Positions 1 through 8,666 of a DNA stretch of 49,015 bases are shown here, in pieces. Made by a program: the position numbers and the translations under genes. The stretch is from NCBI GenBank assembly GCA_902792005.1, contig CADAXW010000019.1:19700-68714 (forward strand). The letters are read 5' to 3'. Position 1 is the stretch's first letter. The number at the start of each line of letters is the position of its first letter. The stretch is from an uncultured Lachnospiraceae bacterium (GTDB lineage Bacteria; Bacillota; Clostridia; Lachnospirales; Lachnospiraceae). Under the pieces are notes generated by a model. The model was given only the letters and a program-made list of their open reading frames with translations. It was not told where the DNA came from and made no database searches.

Positions 1-257
1 GCCGCCTCCAGATCCGTATCATCCTTCACCGGACAGAGCACCCGTTTTTCTTGATAGGTATCCAGGATCCTCTGCCTCTCCTCTGCCGAAACGGAATCAA
101 AATCTCCGATCACATAGTCCGGCGTATATCCGGAAACCTCCACCGCCAGAACCCCTGCGTCGATCCCCATGATCCTTCGGTCCGGCCCCGCTTCGTCCAG
201 AACATGCTGAAGGAACTCCTGATCCAGCTCGCCGCCGGCCACCATGATCAGCTTCAT
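1..257 (-). CDS. thiN: Thiamine pyrophosphokinase, N-terminal part (cut by window edge)
   Basis: Not a full ORF here: the gene runs off the left edge, leaving about 85 codons. The translation begins MKLIMVAGGELDQ and contains the family signature GDFDS in the context YVIGDFDSVS, followed by KDDTDLEA, which matches the Asp-rich ATP/thiamine-binding core of thiamine pyrophosphokinase. The enzyme transfers pyrophosphate from ATP to thiamine to make the cofactor TPP in the cytosol. The ATG (257-255) overlaps the rpe stop in an ATGA arrangement, so it is translationally coupled and is the last gene of the long operon seen here. The C-terminal half is not visible. Confidence 0.85.
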   Translation of the reverse strand, partial: MKLIMVAGGELDQEFLQHVLDEAGPDRRIMGIDAGVLAVEVSGYTPDYVIGDFDSVSAEERQRILDTYQEKRVLCPVKDDTDLEA

Positions 258-916
258 CTCATCACCATCCGACTCTGGAAATCACTGACATTCTTTTCGA
301 TATCCCCATGAAAGATGGCAGCCCCGGCCACGATCACATTTACGCCTGTATCCATTACCTGATCCAGGTTGGAAAGCTTTACTCCGCCGTCAATCTCGAT
401 ATCAAAGGAAAGTCCCATCTTCTCCCGAAGAACCACCAGCTCCCGGATCTTATCCAGAGTTTCCGGGATCATGCTCTGCCCTCCGAACCCGGGGTTCACG
501 CTCATGACCAGTGCCATATCCAGGAGAGAAAGAACCGGTTCCAGTGCAGAGACCGGCGTTCCCGGATTGATTGCCGCACCGCACCGAAGTCCCGCTGCAC
601 GAATGGCCTGCAGGGTGCCGCTGAGATCCTTCGTCGCCTCCGCATGTACCGTCAGGATATCCGCTCCACATTTCTTATAATCCTGAATATAACGGGCGGG
701 CTCATCCACCATCATATGCACATCCAGCACCGCATCCGGAAGGATCCTCCGAACACAGGTGATCACTGGGGGACCAAAGGAAATGTTGGGAACAAAGTTT
801 CCGTCCATAACATCCACATGAAGATATTTCATACCCGGCTGCATCACTGCCCGAAGATCCTGCTCCAGATGTGCGAAGTCCGCACTCAGCATGGATGGTG
901 ACAGTATCATTTCCAT
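254..916 (-). CDS. rpe: Ribulose-phosphate 3-epimerase
   Basis: A 220-residue TIM-barrel protein of normal family length. It interconverts ribulose 5-phosphate and xylulose 5-phosphate in the pentose phosphate pathway. Visible signatures are the N-terminal PSMLSADF, the metal-binding HVDVMDGNFVPN, DVHMMVDEP, the phosphate loop MSVNPGFGGQ and the catalytic EIDGGV near residue 173. The ATG at 916 has an AGGAGG eight bases upstream. The start overlaps the end of rsgA by 10 bases. An rsgA-rpe-thiN order is standard in Firmicutes, so the assignment is secure. Confidence 0.95.
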   Translation of the reverse strand: MEMILSPSMLSADFAHLEQDLRAVMQPGMKYLHVDVMDGNFVPNISFGPPVITCVRRILPDAVLDVHMMVDEPARYIQDYKKCGADILTVHAEATKDLSGTLQAIRAAGLRCGAAINPGTPVSALEPVLSLLDMALVMSVNPGFGGQSMIPETLDKIRELVVLREKMGLSFDIEIDGGVKLSNLDQVMDTGVNVIVAGAAIFHGDIEKNVSDFQSRMVMR

Positions 917-1794
917 TCGTTTTTCCTCCTGTCTTTCAGGATATCCTGAAACGCTTTATAACTCTCATACCTGGTTTTGCCGATCTCTCCCTGCTCCAGC
1001 GCCTGCTTCACAGTGCAGTCCGGCTCCGACAGATGTCTGCAGGATGCGAACCTGCAGGTGCCGAGATGGGGCAGGAATTCCGGAAAGCAAAGCTCCAGCG
1101 TAGCCTCATCCACCTGCTCCGGCAGCTCCACGGAAGAAAAGCCGGGAGTATCGCAGAGATAGGTACCACCGCCCACGGCAGTCAGCTCCGAATGTCGTGT
1201 GGTATGCTTCCCGCGTCCGATCTTCTCACTGATGGCTCCGGTCTCCATCTGAATCTCCGGATAAAGGTGATTCAGCATCGAGGATTTTCCCACGCCGGAG
1301 GGTCCGGAAAAGACCGACGTCTTTCCTGCCAGAAGCTCCCTCACCCGGTCCGTACCTTCTCCTGTCTTTGCAGAAGTGAGGACTACGGTGTAACCTGCCT
1401 TCTCATAGACCGCCTGAAGCTCCTCTCCCTTTGCCCGGTCCTGATCCACCTTGTTAAAAAGCAGGATCACCGGCATATCCATATAGGACATGCGCACCAG
1501 ATAACGGTCGATCAGACTGTACCCCGGTTCCGGCTGAGAAACCGCAAAAATGACAATCGCCTGGTCAGCGTTAGCAACTGCCGGGCGAGTCAAAGTGTTG
1601 CGACGAGGCAGAACCTTCTCCACATTTCCGAGGCATGCCCCGGCATCCAGGATCTCGATCTCGCAATCGTCTCCGACCAGCGGCTTCATCTTCTCTTTCC
1701 GGAAGAGACCTCTGGCCTTACATTCATATAATTTTCCATCCTCGGCGGCCACATAGTAGAAGCCGCCGATTCCTTTTACAATCTTTCCAATCAA
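907..1794 (-). CDS. rsgA: Ribosome small subunit-dependent GTPase A
   Basis: A 295-residue circularly permuted GTPase that checks late 30S ribosomal subunit maturation. The motif order is diagnostic: G4 (NKVD, around residue 117) comes before the P-loop GPSGVGKSS and the G3 motif DTPGFS. An N-terminal OB-fold precedes them and a zinc knuckle follows (CRFASCRHLSEPDC). The start codon is TTG at 1794-1792, preceded by an AGAGG Shine-Dalgarno; no better ATG exists in frame upstream. It sits 12 bases after the prkC stop, inside the stp-prkC-rsgA-rpe block typical of Firmicutes. Confidence 0.93.
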   Translation of the reverse strand: MIGKIVKGIGGFYYVAAEDGKLYECKARGLFRKEKMKPLVGDDCEIEILDAGACLGNVEKVLPRRNTLTRPAVANADQAIVIFAVSQPEPGYSLIDRYLVRMSYMDMPVILLFNKVDQDRAKGEELQAVYEKAGYTVVLTSAKTGEGTDRVRELLAGKTSVFSGPSGVGKSSMLNHLYPEIQMETGAISEKIGRGKHTTRHSELTAVGGGTYLCDTPGFSSVELPEQVDEATLELCFPEFLPHLGTCRFASCRHLSEPDCTVKQALEQGEIGKTRYESYKAFQDILKDRRKNEWK

Positions 1795-1806
1795 AAGACC
1801 ATCCTC

Positions 1807-4032
1807 TTATTCCGGTGTAAAGGTGAGTGTCAGTGAATTCTGATAATACTGTGTAACATCCTCGCCGCCGGAGCTTATTACGGAGATCTTGATGGTACCA
1901 TCTGAGGAGTTCAGTCCGTTCACACTTCCGGACAGGCTGATGCTTCCCTTATCCAGGACATCAACCGATGCGGAGGTCACCTGATGATCTCCATCCGAAT
2001 CGGAAATGTATACGACAACCGTTACACCCTCCGGTGTATCCATAACCTCAGATGCAGAGGTTGATACGCTTCCGGAAACAGATCCTGTATAGGTCACTAC
2101 CTTCGGTCCGTCACTGATGACGATATCGATCTTGGTACCCTCTTCTACCTCGGTACCCTCCGGCTGACTCTGGCGGATGACCAGACCGGACTCAACATCA
2201 TCACTGTTCTCGTGCGTTACATTTCCAACACTTAAGTTAACTGCAGAAAGGCTGCTGGTAGCTGCAGACTCGCTGATTCCGGTTACCTTCGGAACCTTCA
2301 CGGTCTTAACTTCCTTACCGTTGCTGACAACAAGTGTAACCTTGCTTCCTTTTGCTGCCTTGGCATTCTTCTCCGGGTTGGTCTTGATGATCTTATCCTT
2401 CTCAACCGTATCGCTGAACTCATAGGAATGCAGCACCTCAAAGCCTGCTTCCTTCAGCACCTGGGTTGCCTGCTCGTCTGTATACGTGGAAACATCCGGA
2501 ACGGTAACCTCCTCGGCACCCAGAGATACCGTGATCACGATCTCTGTGGACTCCGGAAGCTTATCGCCCTTTTTATAGTTCTGGGAGATGACATACTCCG
2601 CCTGAACCTTATCATCATTTACAGTTTCGATCTTGATATTGAAGAAGCCTGCATCCTTCAGAGACTTCTCTGCCGCACGGTCACGGAGACCGACAACATC
2701 GATCATCTCACGAACCACCTCTTGCTTTTCCTGGGTGGTCGCTGTGCCTGTGGACGTATCTGCAACCGTTGTTTTATCTTCACTCTTTCCGAACTTGAAC
2801 CAGCCCATGACATTTCCGATCACGATAAATACGATCACGAAAATGATCACTGCTGCGGCAATACCGCCGATCATAACAGCCTTTGCCAGCTTCGGATCTA
2901 CATCCTCTTCCTCTTCCTGTGGCTGCTCCTGATAATCATAGTCATAACCATAATCATCCTCATCGGGCACCTTCTTAACGGACTGACGGCGGGGCTGGGG
3001 CTGACGCACCTCTTCCTCATAACCGTAATCGTCCTCCTCTGCCTCATTGATCAGGCGGTTCAGACGCTCCCGGTCCGGTGTGACTGCCGAGGTCTGACCC
3101 GGCTGTACCGGATGAAGCTCAACCTCCGTCTTGATCTTCTGGAAGTCGCTGTCCGTAAACTGCTGTGTAGGTCCGTTGGGTGTGGCAGCCGGTGCAACGA
3201 TGATATCGATGTTCGGATTTGCCTTAACACGCTTCAGATCCGCGATCAGCGCAGCCGCTGTAAGATACCTGCGCTCCGGCTTCTTCTGGGTTGCCTTCAT
3301 TATGATCTTTTCAAAGCTTGAATAAATGTCGGGATACAGTTCCCGGGGCGGGATGATCTCGTTCTGAATATGCATCAGAGCGATGGCCACATTTGTATCT
3401 CCCTCAAAGGGAACCCTGCCGGTCACCATCTCATACATGGTGATACCCATGGAATAGATGTCGCTTCGCTCGTCACTGTAGCCGCCGCGGGCCTGCTCCG
3501 GTGAGATATAATGCACGGAGCCCATGCCTGCTGTGGACATGGTATTGGAGGTAGCAGCCTTGGCAATACCAAAGTCCGTTACCTTCAGATTCCCGTTCTT
3601 TGACACAATGATGTTCTGCGGCTTGATATCACGGTGGATCACATGATGCTCATGCGCCGCCTCCAGACCGGATGCAATCTGCATGGAGAAATCCAGTGCC
3701 TGATCCATGGTCAGCCGGCCGTTCAGGTTGATGTACTCCTTCAGAGTGATTCCTTCCACCAGCTCCATTACGATGAAATATCTGCCGTTATCTTCACAGA
3801 CATCATAAACGCTGACGATATTCGGATGCGTCAGTCCTGCGGATGCCTGTGCTTCTACACGAAACTTGGATACAAAGTTTGCATCATTGGAGTACTCGGT
3901 TTTCAGGACCTTGACTGCAACATAGCGCTTCAGTCTGTGATCCTTTGCCCGATAAACCGTAGACATTCCCCCGGTGCCCACGACATCGATGATCTCATAC
4001 CTTTCGTCTAAGATAGTTCCCGGTTTTAACAT
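1807..4032 (-). CDS. prkC: PASTA-domain Ser/Thr protein kinase
   Basis: A 741-residue membrane kinase. The cytosolic kinase domain (about residues 10-270) shows the glycine loop GTGGMSTVY, the catalytic AVKVLK lysine at residue 41, HRDIKPQNI and DFGIAKA. An acidic, Tyr/Gln-rich juxtamembrane linker leads to one membrane span near residues 390-415 (AVMIGGIAAAVIIFVIVFIV). Three extracellular PASTA repeats follow, starting at MIDVVGL, VTVPDVS and VKVPKVT. These bind muropeptide/lipid II in the family. A further 110-residue Ser/Thr/Gly-rich extracellular tail lies beyond the PASTA repeats and I do not recognise it. The neighbour stp encodes the cognate phosphatase. Confidence 0.95.
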   Translation of the reverse strand: MLKPGTILDERYEIIDVVGTGGMSTVYRAKDHRLKRYVAVKVLKTEYSNDANFVSKFRVEAQASAGLTHPNIVSVYDVCEDNGRYFIVMELVEGITLKEYINLNGRLTMDQALDFSMQIASGLEAAHEHHVIHRDIKPQNIIVSKNGNLKVTDFGIAKAATSNTMSTAGMGSVHYISPEQARGGYSDERSDIYSMGITMYEMVTGRVPFEGDTNVAIALMHIQNEIIPPRELYPDIYSSFEKIIMKATQKKPERRYLTAAALIADLKRVKANPNIDIIVAPAATPNGPTQQFTDSDFQKIKTEVELHPVQPGQTSAVTPDRERLNRLINEAEEDDYGYEEEVRQPQPRRQSVKKVPDEDDYGYDYDYQEQPQEEEEDVDPKLAKAVMIGGIAAAVIIFVIVFIVIGNVMGWFKFGKSEDKTTVADTSTGTATTQEKQEVVREMIDVVGLRDRAAEKSLKDAGFFNIKIETVNDDKVQAEYVISQNYKKGDKLPESTEIVITVSLGAEEVTVPDVSTYTDEQATQVLKEAGFEVLHSYEFSDTVEKDKIIKTNPEKNAKAAKGSKVTLVVSNGKEVKTVKVPKVTGISESAATSSLSAVNLSVGNVTHENSDDVESGLVIRQSQPEGTEVEEGTKIDIVISDGPKVVTYTGSVSGSVSTSASEVMDTPEGVTVVVYISDSDGDHQVTSASVDVLDKGSISLSGSVNGLNSSDGTIKISVISSGGEDVTQYYQNSLTLTFTPE

Positions 4033-4047
4033 TGCTTTTCCTCTTTC

Positions 4048-4767
4048 CTATACCGATATTACAACCGCGGAAATGTTGTCGTTTCCGCCATAATAATTTG
4101 CCCTGTCGATCAGAGTATCGACCACCTTCTCCAGGTCATCATTCTCTCTCACGATATCGCGGATCTCATCATTCTCGACCATGTTGGATAACCCGTCCGA
4201 ACAGATCAGGATCCGGTCTCCCGGGGACAGTGTGATCTCAAAGAAATCAGGCACCGCCTCGTTACGCGAACCCATGGCCCTCGTGATGATATTCTTTTCA
4301 GGATGGTTCCGGCCCTTGTTCCGGTCCAGCTGTCCGTTCCGGATCAGTTCCTCAACCAGCGAATGATCCATGGTGATCTGCCGGATCTCATCATTGATCA
4401 GATAAAGTCTGCTGTCTCCGATATTTCCGCAGAACAGCTCATTATGATCAATGACACAGGCAACCATGGTGGTTCCCATTCCGCCCTTGGCCGTATCCTT
4501 TTCCGCTTCCTTATAGACCTCGTTATTTGCGTAAATCATTGCACGCCGAAGAACAGATATCGGATTCTTGATCGTGGACTTCTTGATGAAATCCTCTACG
4601 ATCTGAATCGCATATCTGGATGCAAAATCGCCGGCGGCATGGCCTCCCATCCCATCGGCTACGATATACAGATTTGGTAACGGCCCCACCGGGGTATCGC
4701 TGACATAGATGTTATCCTGATTGTTGTCACGCTTCTTCCCGACGTCCGTTTTTCCGACTGAAATCAA
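4048..4767 (-). CDS. stp: PP2C-type Ser/Thr protein phosphatase
   Basis: A 239-residue PPM/PP2C phosphatase that reverses phosphorylation by the neighbouring PASTA kinase. Visible motifs are the N-terminal GKTDVGKKRDNNQD, the metal-binding VADGMGGHAAG, the CGNIGDSR block, LICSDGLSN and the C-terminal GGNDNISAV, all in family order. I place the start at the TTG at 4767-4765 because a GAAGGAG Shine-Dalgarno lies seven bases upstream and the family normally begins just before TDxGxxRxxNQD. The longer reading from 4824 would run into rlmN. The gap to prkC is 15 bases. Confidence 0.92.
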   Translation of the reverse strand: MISVGKTDVGKKRDNNQDNIYVSDTPVGPLPNLYIVADGMGGHAAGDFASRYAIQIVEDFIKKSTIKNPISVLRRAMIYANNEVYKEAEKDTAKGGMGTTMVACVIDHNELFCGNIGDSRLYLINDEIRQITMDHSLVEELIRNGQLDRNKGRNHPEKNIITRAMGSRNEAVPDFFEITLSPGDRILICSDGLSNMVENDEIRDIVRENDDLEKVVDTLIDRANYYGGNDNISAVVISV

Positions 4768-4804
4768 ACTACTGCTCCTTCGGGTGTCACAAAGTATATG
4801 TATC

Positions 4805-5839
4805 TTATATGGTCTGCATGGCATGGAGTCTCAGCTGCCCGCAGGCGGCATCAATATCCCTGCCCATACTCCTTCTAATTGTAACATTTATTCGGTTTCT
4901 TTCAAGTATTATTTTAAACTTTTGAACCGACTCGGCATCACTCCGCTTATAATCCCGTTCCTCAATGGGGTTTACCGGGATCAGATTTACATGGCCGTGA
5001 AGCGGGAAAAGAAGCTTCGCCAGCCGTTCCGCATGGGCCTCACTATCGTTCACGCCCTGTACCAGACTGTATTCAAATGTGACTCTTCGGTGTGTCCGGT
5101 CAAAATAATACCTGCATGCGTCCAAAGTTTCCTTCAGCGTATATCGGTTTGCGATGGGCATCAGTTCTTTTCGCTCTTCATCCGTTGTGGCATGAAGGGA
5201 AAGTGCAAATGTGATGGGGAAGCCTGCCTCTGCCAGCTCCCGGATCTTCGGTACCAGTCCGCAGCTGGAAACCGTGATGCTGCGAAGACTCAGCTGATAG
5301 CCCTCCGGATCTGAGACCAGTTCCAGGAAGCGGATCAGATTCTCATAATTATCCAGGGGTTCCCCGGTTCCCATGACAACCACATTGTCCACCCGTTTTC
5401 CTGTCAGGTTCACCGCCTGATAGATCTGTCCCAGCATTTCCGATGCCGTAAGATCCCGCACCTTTCCTCCTATGGTGGAGGCACAGAACCGGCATCCCAT
5501 GCGGCAGCCCGCCTGAGACGAGATACAGAGGGAGTTTCCATGGTGATACGGCATAAAAACCGTTTCAATGATCTGCCCGTCCACCAGACGGAACAGGAAC
5601 TTTACGGTCCCATCCTCCCGGGAGGTAAGCCGCTTCCACTCGGTCACGGTCATCAGCTCCCCACGGAGGGTTTCCCGAAGGCTTCCCGGGAGATTGCGCA
5701 TTTCATCCACATCCTGAACCCGATTCTTATGAAGCCATCCGAAGAGCTGTGATCCGCGAAAGGCCGGCTGTCCAATCTCCTTCATATATGCAGTTAATTC
5801 CTGCTTTGTCATGGATGCAGGATCCCGCCGTTCACTCAC
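4805..5839 (-). CDS. rlmN: Dual-specificity RNA methyltransferase RlmN (23S A2503 / tRNA A37)
   Basis: A 344-residue radical SAM enzyme that puts C2-methyl on adenosine 2503 of 23S rRNA and adenosine 37 of some tRNAs. The radical SAM cluster motif is GCRMGCRFCAS (CxxxCxxC). GTGEPLDN, the SLHATTDEER block and the C-terminal cysteine region (DIDAACGQLR) needed for the methyl-carrying Cys are present. The start is GTG at 5839-5837 with AAGGAG seven bases upstream. It precedes stp in the operon, as in many Firmicutes. Confidence 0.95.
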   Translation of the reverse strand: MSERRDPASMTKQELTAYMKEIGQPAFRGSQLFGWLHKNRVQDVDEMRNLPGSLRETLRGELMTVTEWKRLTSREDGTVKFLFRLVDGQIIETVFMPYHHGNSLCISSQAGCRMGCRFCASTIGGKVRDLTASEMLGQIYQAVNLTGKRVDNVVVMGTGEPLDNYENLIRFLELVSDPEGYQLSLRSITVSSCGLVPKIRELAEAGFPITFALSLHATTDEERKELMPIANRYTLKETLDACRYYFDRTHRRVTFEYSLVQGVNDSEAHAERLAKLLFPLHGHVNLIPVNPIEERDYKRSDAESVQKFKIILERNRINVTIRRSMGRDIDAACGQLRLHAMQTI

Positions 5840-5865
5840 CGCAGTTCTCCTTACCCGTTATTTCT

Positions 5866-5931
5866 ATCGATATTCCATCGATATTCCATCGTTATTCCAT
5901 CGATATTCCTTCGTTATTCTATCGTTTCTTC
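5866..5931. repeat. 11-bp tandem repeat at the rsmB/rlmN junction
   Basis: Six head-to-tail copies of a unit close to atcgatattcc (copies from 5866, 5877, 5888, 5899, 5910 and a weak one from 5921). Variation is mostly a/t at position 5 of the unit. The array fills the gap between rsmB and the rlmN Shine-Dalgarno, and its last copies contain the rsmB stop codon. It may be simple replication slippage; no function can be read from it. Confidence 0.8.
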
Positions 5932-7220
5932 TCCATCAGACAGAAGTAGAACCCGTCGCAGGGATCCACACCCTGGAGAAACTGTTTTTCCTGTTTCACT
6001 ATATATCCCGGATGATCTGCCAGAAAGCGCTCCTTTGCTTTTCCATTCTCCTCTTCCAGGATGGTACAGGTGGAAAAGAGCAGCTTTCCTCCGGGGCGGA
6101 CGTACTTCTCTGCCATATCCAGGATCCTCTGTCCCTGAGCTGCAAGATCCGTGATCCCCTCCGGTGTCACATGGTATTTTATATCATTCTTCCGTCCCAT
6201 GACTCCCAGACCGGAGCAGGGAACATCTGCGATCACCACGTCGTAAGCCTCTCTGTCCTCTTCACGAAGTTCCAGTGCATCCTGTACCTCTATATTCATG
6301 GAAAGTTCGAGCCGCTCCGCATTTTCACGGATCCGGTCTGTCTTATCCTCCGTCAGATCCCGGGCTGTTACAACAGCGCCCAGCTCTGCTGCATAGCAGG
6401 CCTTTCCTCCCGGTGCAGAACAGACATCCAGAACCTTCTCTCCTTCCGAAAGTTCCAGGGCCTCCACCGTACACATGGAGCTCTCGTCCTGTACGGAGAA
6501 TCTTCCATCCCGATAGCCCGGCAGGCGCCGGACAAAATCCACTTCTTCAATCTGCAGAGCCGAGCCGCTTAAGATTCCGGCCTTTGCCTTAACACCCGCT
6601 TCCGTCAGCAGCCGCAACAGTTCCTCCGGTGTCTGCTTCCGGCAGTTGCAGCGTACCGTTAAGGGACGCTCCGTAAAGGAAGCAGCCAGGATCCGCTTTG
6701 CCTGCTCAGCTCCGTATTCTTCCTCCAGACGACGGCACAGCCATTCCGGGGTGGAATAACGGATGGATGGGGACGACGAGATGATCTGCTCAACAGTCCC
6801 GTCCTCCTTGCCCCGCTGCACATTTCGAAGGATCCCGTTGACCACACCCTGCAGGCCCTCCAGATGATGGCTCCGCATCAGCTGTCCTGCCTCATGAATG
6901 ATGGCCCGGTCCGGAACACTGTCCATATAAAGCATCTGATAAACGCTCATCCGAAGCAGGCAGCGCACCTTTGGCTTCTGCTTCTTCATGGGCATTCTGG
7001 CATACCGGTCCAGCACCGCATCCAGCTGAAGGCGGTACTCTGTGGTCCCCTCCACCAGCCGGCTGATGAACGCACGGTATCCCTTCTCTTCGAACTGGAT
7101 CTTCCGGAGTCCGTCCTCCAGTGCCTGGGAGGAAAGTCTCCCGTTCCGATCCATATCCAGCAGGATCTCCCATGCAGCTTCCCGCTCCGTGCGATTCGGT
7201 TTCTTCGTCTGCTCGGTCAT
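5919..7220 (-). CDS. rsmB: 16S rRNA (cytosine-967-C5)-methyltransferase
   Basis: A 433-residue protein with an N-terminal NusB-like RNA-binding domain (about residues 1-150) and a C-terminal SAM-dependent methyltransferase. Signatures are VLDVCSAPGGKACY (SAM binding), DVPCSGLGVMGRK (motif IV with its Cys) and the catalytic-Cys motif LLFSTCTI. It methylates C967 of 16S rRNA. The ATG at 7220 has AGGAG six bases upstream. The fmt stop lies two bases before its start, so the two are coupled. Confidence 0.94.
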   Translation of the reverse strand: MTEQTKKPNRTEREAAWEILLDMDRNGRLSSQALEDGLRKIQFEEKGYRAFISRLVEGTTEYRLQLDAVLDRYARMPMKKQKPKVRCLLRMSVYQMLYMDSVPDRAIIHEAGQLMRSHHLEGLQGVVNGILRNVQRGKEDGTVEQIISSSPSIRYSTPEWLCRRLEEEYGAEQAKRILAASFTERPLTVRCNCRKQTPEELLRLLTEAGVKAKAGILSGSALQIEEVDFVRRLPGYRDGRFSVQDESSMCTVEALELSEGEKVLDVCSAPGGKACYAAELGAVVTARDLTEDKTDRIRENAERLELSMNIEVQDALELREEDREAYDVVIADVPCSGLGVMGRKNDIKYHVTPEGITDLAAQGQRILDMAEKYVRPGGKLLFSTCTILEEENGKAKERFLADHPGYIVKQEKQFLQGVDPCDGFYFCLMEKKR

Positions 7221-7221
7221 T

Positions 7222-8148
7222 CTATTCTCCTACCTGCATTCCCTTTTCCAGCTTCTTTCCGTTGAGAAATGCGGCCGTGTCCATGGGCTTCTTTCCCTCC
7301 GGCTGGAGTCTCAGGATCCTGAGAGCCCCCTCGCCGCAGGCTATGGTAAAGCTTTTCTTTGTCACATCGATAATGGTGCCGGGGGTCCCGGTTTCCTCTG
7401 TCACCTCTGCACCGTAGATCTTCACATTTTTTCCGTCGATCCTGGTAAAGGCCGAGGGCCAGGGATCAAGGGCACGGACTGCCCGCTCCAGCTCTGCGGC
7501 CGTTTTATGGAAATCCATGCAACCTAAGGATTTGTCCAGCATTTTCGCATAGGAGGACTCTTCCTCCTTCTGCGGTGTCCGCACCGCAGTGCCTGCTGAC
7601 AGCTTCTCCATGGTGCTGAGGATCAGCTGTCCACCCATTTCCGCGAGACGATTGGTCAAGGTCTCTCCCGTATCTGTGGGAAGGATCTTTGTTTCCGACT
7701 GCTCGATCATATCACCGGTGTCCAGTCCCTTTGCCATGTACATGGTGGTGACTCCCGTTTTTTCTTCTCCCTCCAGAATGCAGCGCTCGATGGGCGCAGC
7801 TCCCCGGTATTTCGGAAGCAGGGATGCATGGATATTGATGCAGCCAAGAGGCGGGATGGCAAGAATACTCTCCGGAAGGATCTGTCCATAGGCTGCAACA
7901 ACGATGATCTCCGGCTGAAGTGCCCGGAGCGCTGCCACCTGATCCTCATCCCGGAGCTTCTCCGGCTGAAATACCGGGATCCCCAGCTCCTCCGCTCTTA
8001 CCTTTACCGGCGGCGGCTGAAGCTTTCCGGATCTTCCCTTTGCCTTATCCGGCTGTGTATAGACCGCCAGGATCTCATGCCCGGCCCCTGCGATGGAGGA
8101 AAGGGCCGTAACCGCAAAGTCCGGCGTTCCCATAAATACCACGCGCAT
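7222..8148 (-). CDS. fmt: Methionyl-tRNA formyltransferase
   Basis: A 308-residue enzyme that formylates initiator Met-tRNA using 10-formyl-THF. The N-terminus MRVVFMGTPDFAV and the catalytic region INIHASLLPKYRGAAPIE (Asn/His/Asp catalytic set) are canonical. A C-terminal OB-like domain begins near residue 205. AGGAGG lies seven bases before the ATG and overlaps the def stop. It follows def immediately, the usual pairing of formylation and deformylation genes. A gene for its substrate, initiator tRNA-fMet, is also in the window (48275-48348). Confidence 0.96.
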   Translation of the reverse strand: MRVVFMGTPDFAVTALSSIAGAGHEILAVYTQPDKAKGRSGKLQPPPVKVRAEELGIPVFQPEKLRDEDQVAALRALQPEIIVVAAYGQILPESILAIPPLGCINIHASLLPKYRGAAPIERCILEGEEKTGVTTMYMAKGLDTGDMIEQSETKILPTDTGETLTNRLAEMGGQLILSTMEKLSAGTAVRTPQKEEESSYAKMLDKSLGCMDFHKTAAELERAVRALDPWPSAFTRIDGKNVKIYGAEVTEETGTPGTIIDVTKKSFTIACGEGALRILRLQPEGKKPMDTAAFLNGKKLEKGMQVGE

Positions 8149-8150
8149 GC

Positions 8151-8654
8151 TTAATCCTCCTTGTATTCGTCCGGATCCTCCTCCGTTTCCGGAAGATCCA
8201 CTCTGTGCAGCCCGTCGATGGCAAGATCCTTATAAAGAACGCCATCCAGATGATCCAGCTCATGGCAGATGCATCGTGCCAGAAGATCGGTTCCCTCCAC
8301 GGTGATGGGATTCATCTCTCTGTCAAAGGCTTTGCAGACCACATGGGAAGGACGTGCCACCTCTCCGGCCAGACCGGGAAGAGAAAGACAACCTTCTTCA
8401 CCAACCTGCTCTCCGTCCGCTTCCACGATCTCCGGATTGATCAGGACAAGAGGATTTCCATCCATAACATCAATGACCACGATACGCTTCAGTATTCCAA
8501 CCTGCGGTGCGGCAAGCCCCACACCGGATGCCTCATACATGGTATCAAACATGTCATCGATCAGCTCCGTCACTCTGGGTGTGATCTCCTTTACAGGCTT
8601 ACATTTCATGCGAAGGATATCATCCCCGTCCACTCTGATGTTTCGAATTGCCAT
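8151..8654 (-). CDS. def: Peptide deformylase
   Basis: A 167-residue metalloenzyme that removes the formyl group from new proteins. All three family motifs are present: GVGLAAPQVG (motif 1), EEGCLSLPG (motif 2, metal-ligand Cys) and CHELDHLDG (motif 3, the HExxH-type zinc/iron site). An AAAGGAG ribosome site precedes the ATG at 8654. The gene lies 12 bases after priA and abuts fmt. The C-terminal tail is rich in Glu and Asp (PETEEDPDEYKED). Confidence 0.96.
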   Translation of the reverse strand: MAIRNIRVDGDDILRMKCKPVKEITPRVTELIDDMFDTMYEASGVGLAAPQVGILKRIVVIDVMDGNPLVLINPEIVEADGEQVGEEGCLSLPGLAGEVARPSHVVCKAFDREMNPITVEGTDLLARCICHELDHLDGVLYKDLAIDGLHRVDLPETEEDPDEYKED

Positions 8655-8666
8655 AATCGTTCTCCT

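Noticed and set aside
4768-4824. Longer N-terminus for the PP2C phosphatase
   Set aside because: It would overlap rlmN and precedes a good ribosome site; the family starts at the chosen TTG.
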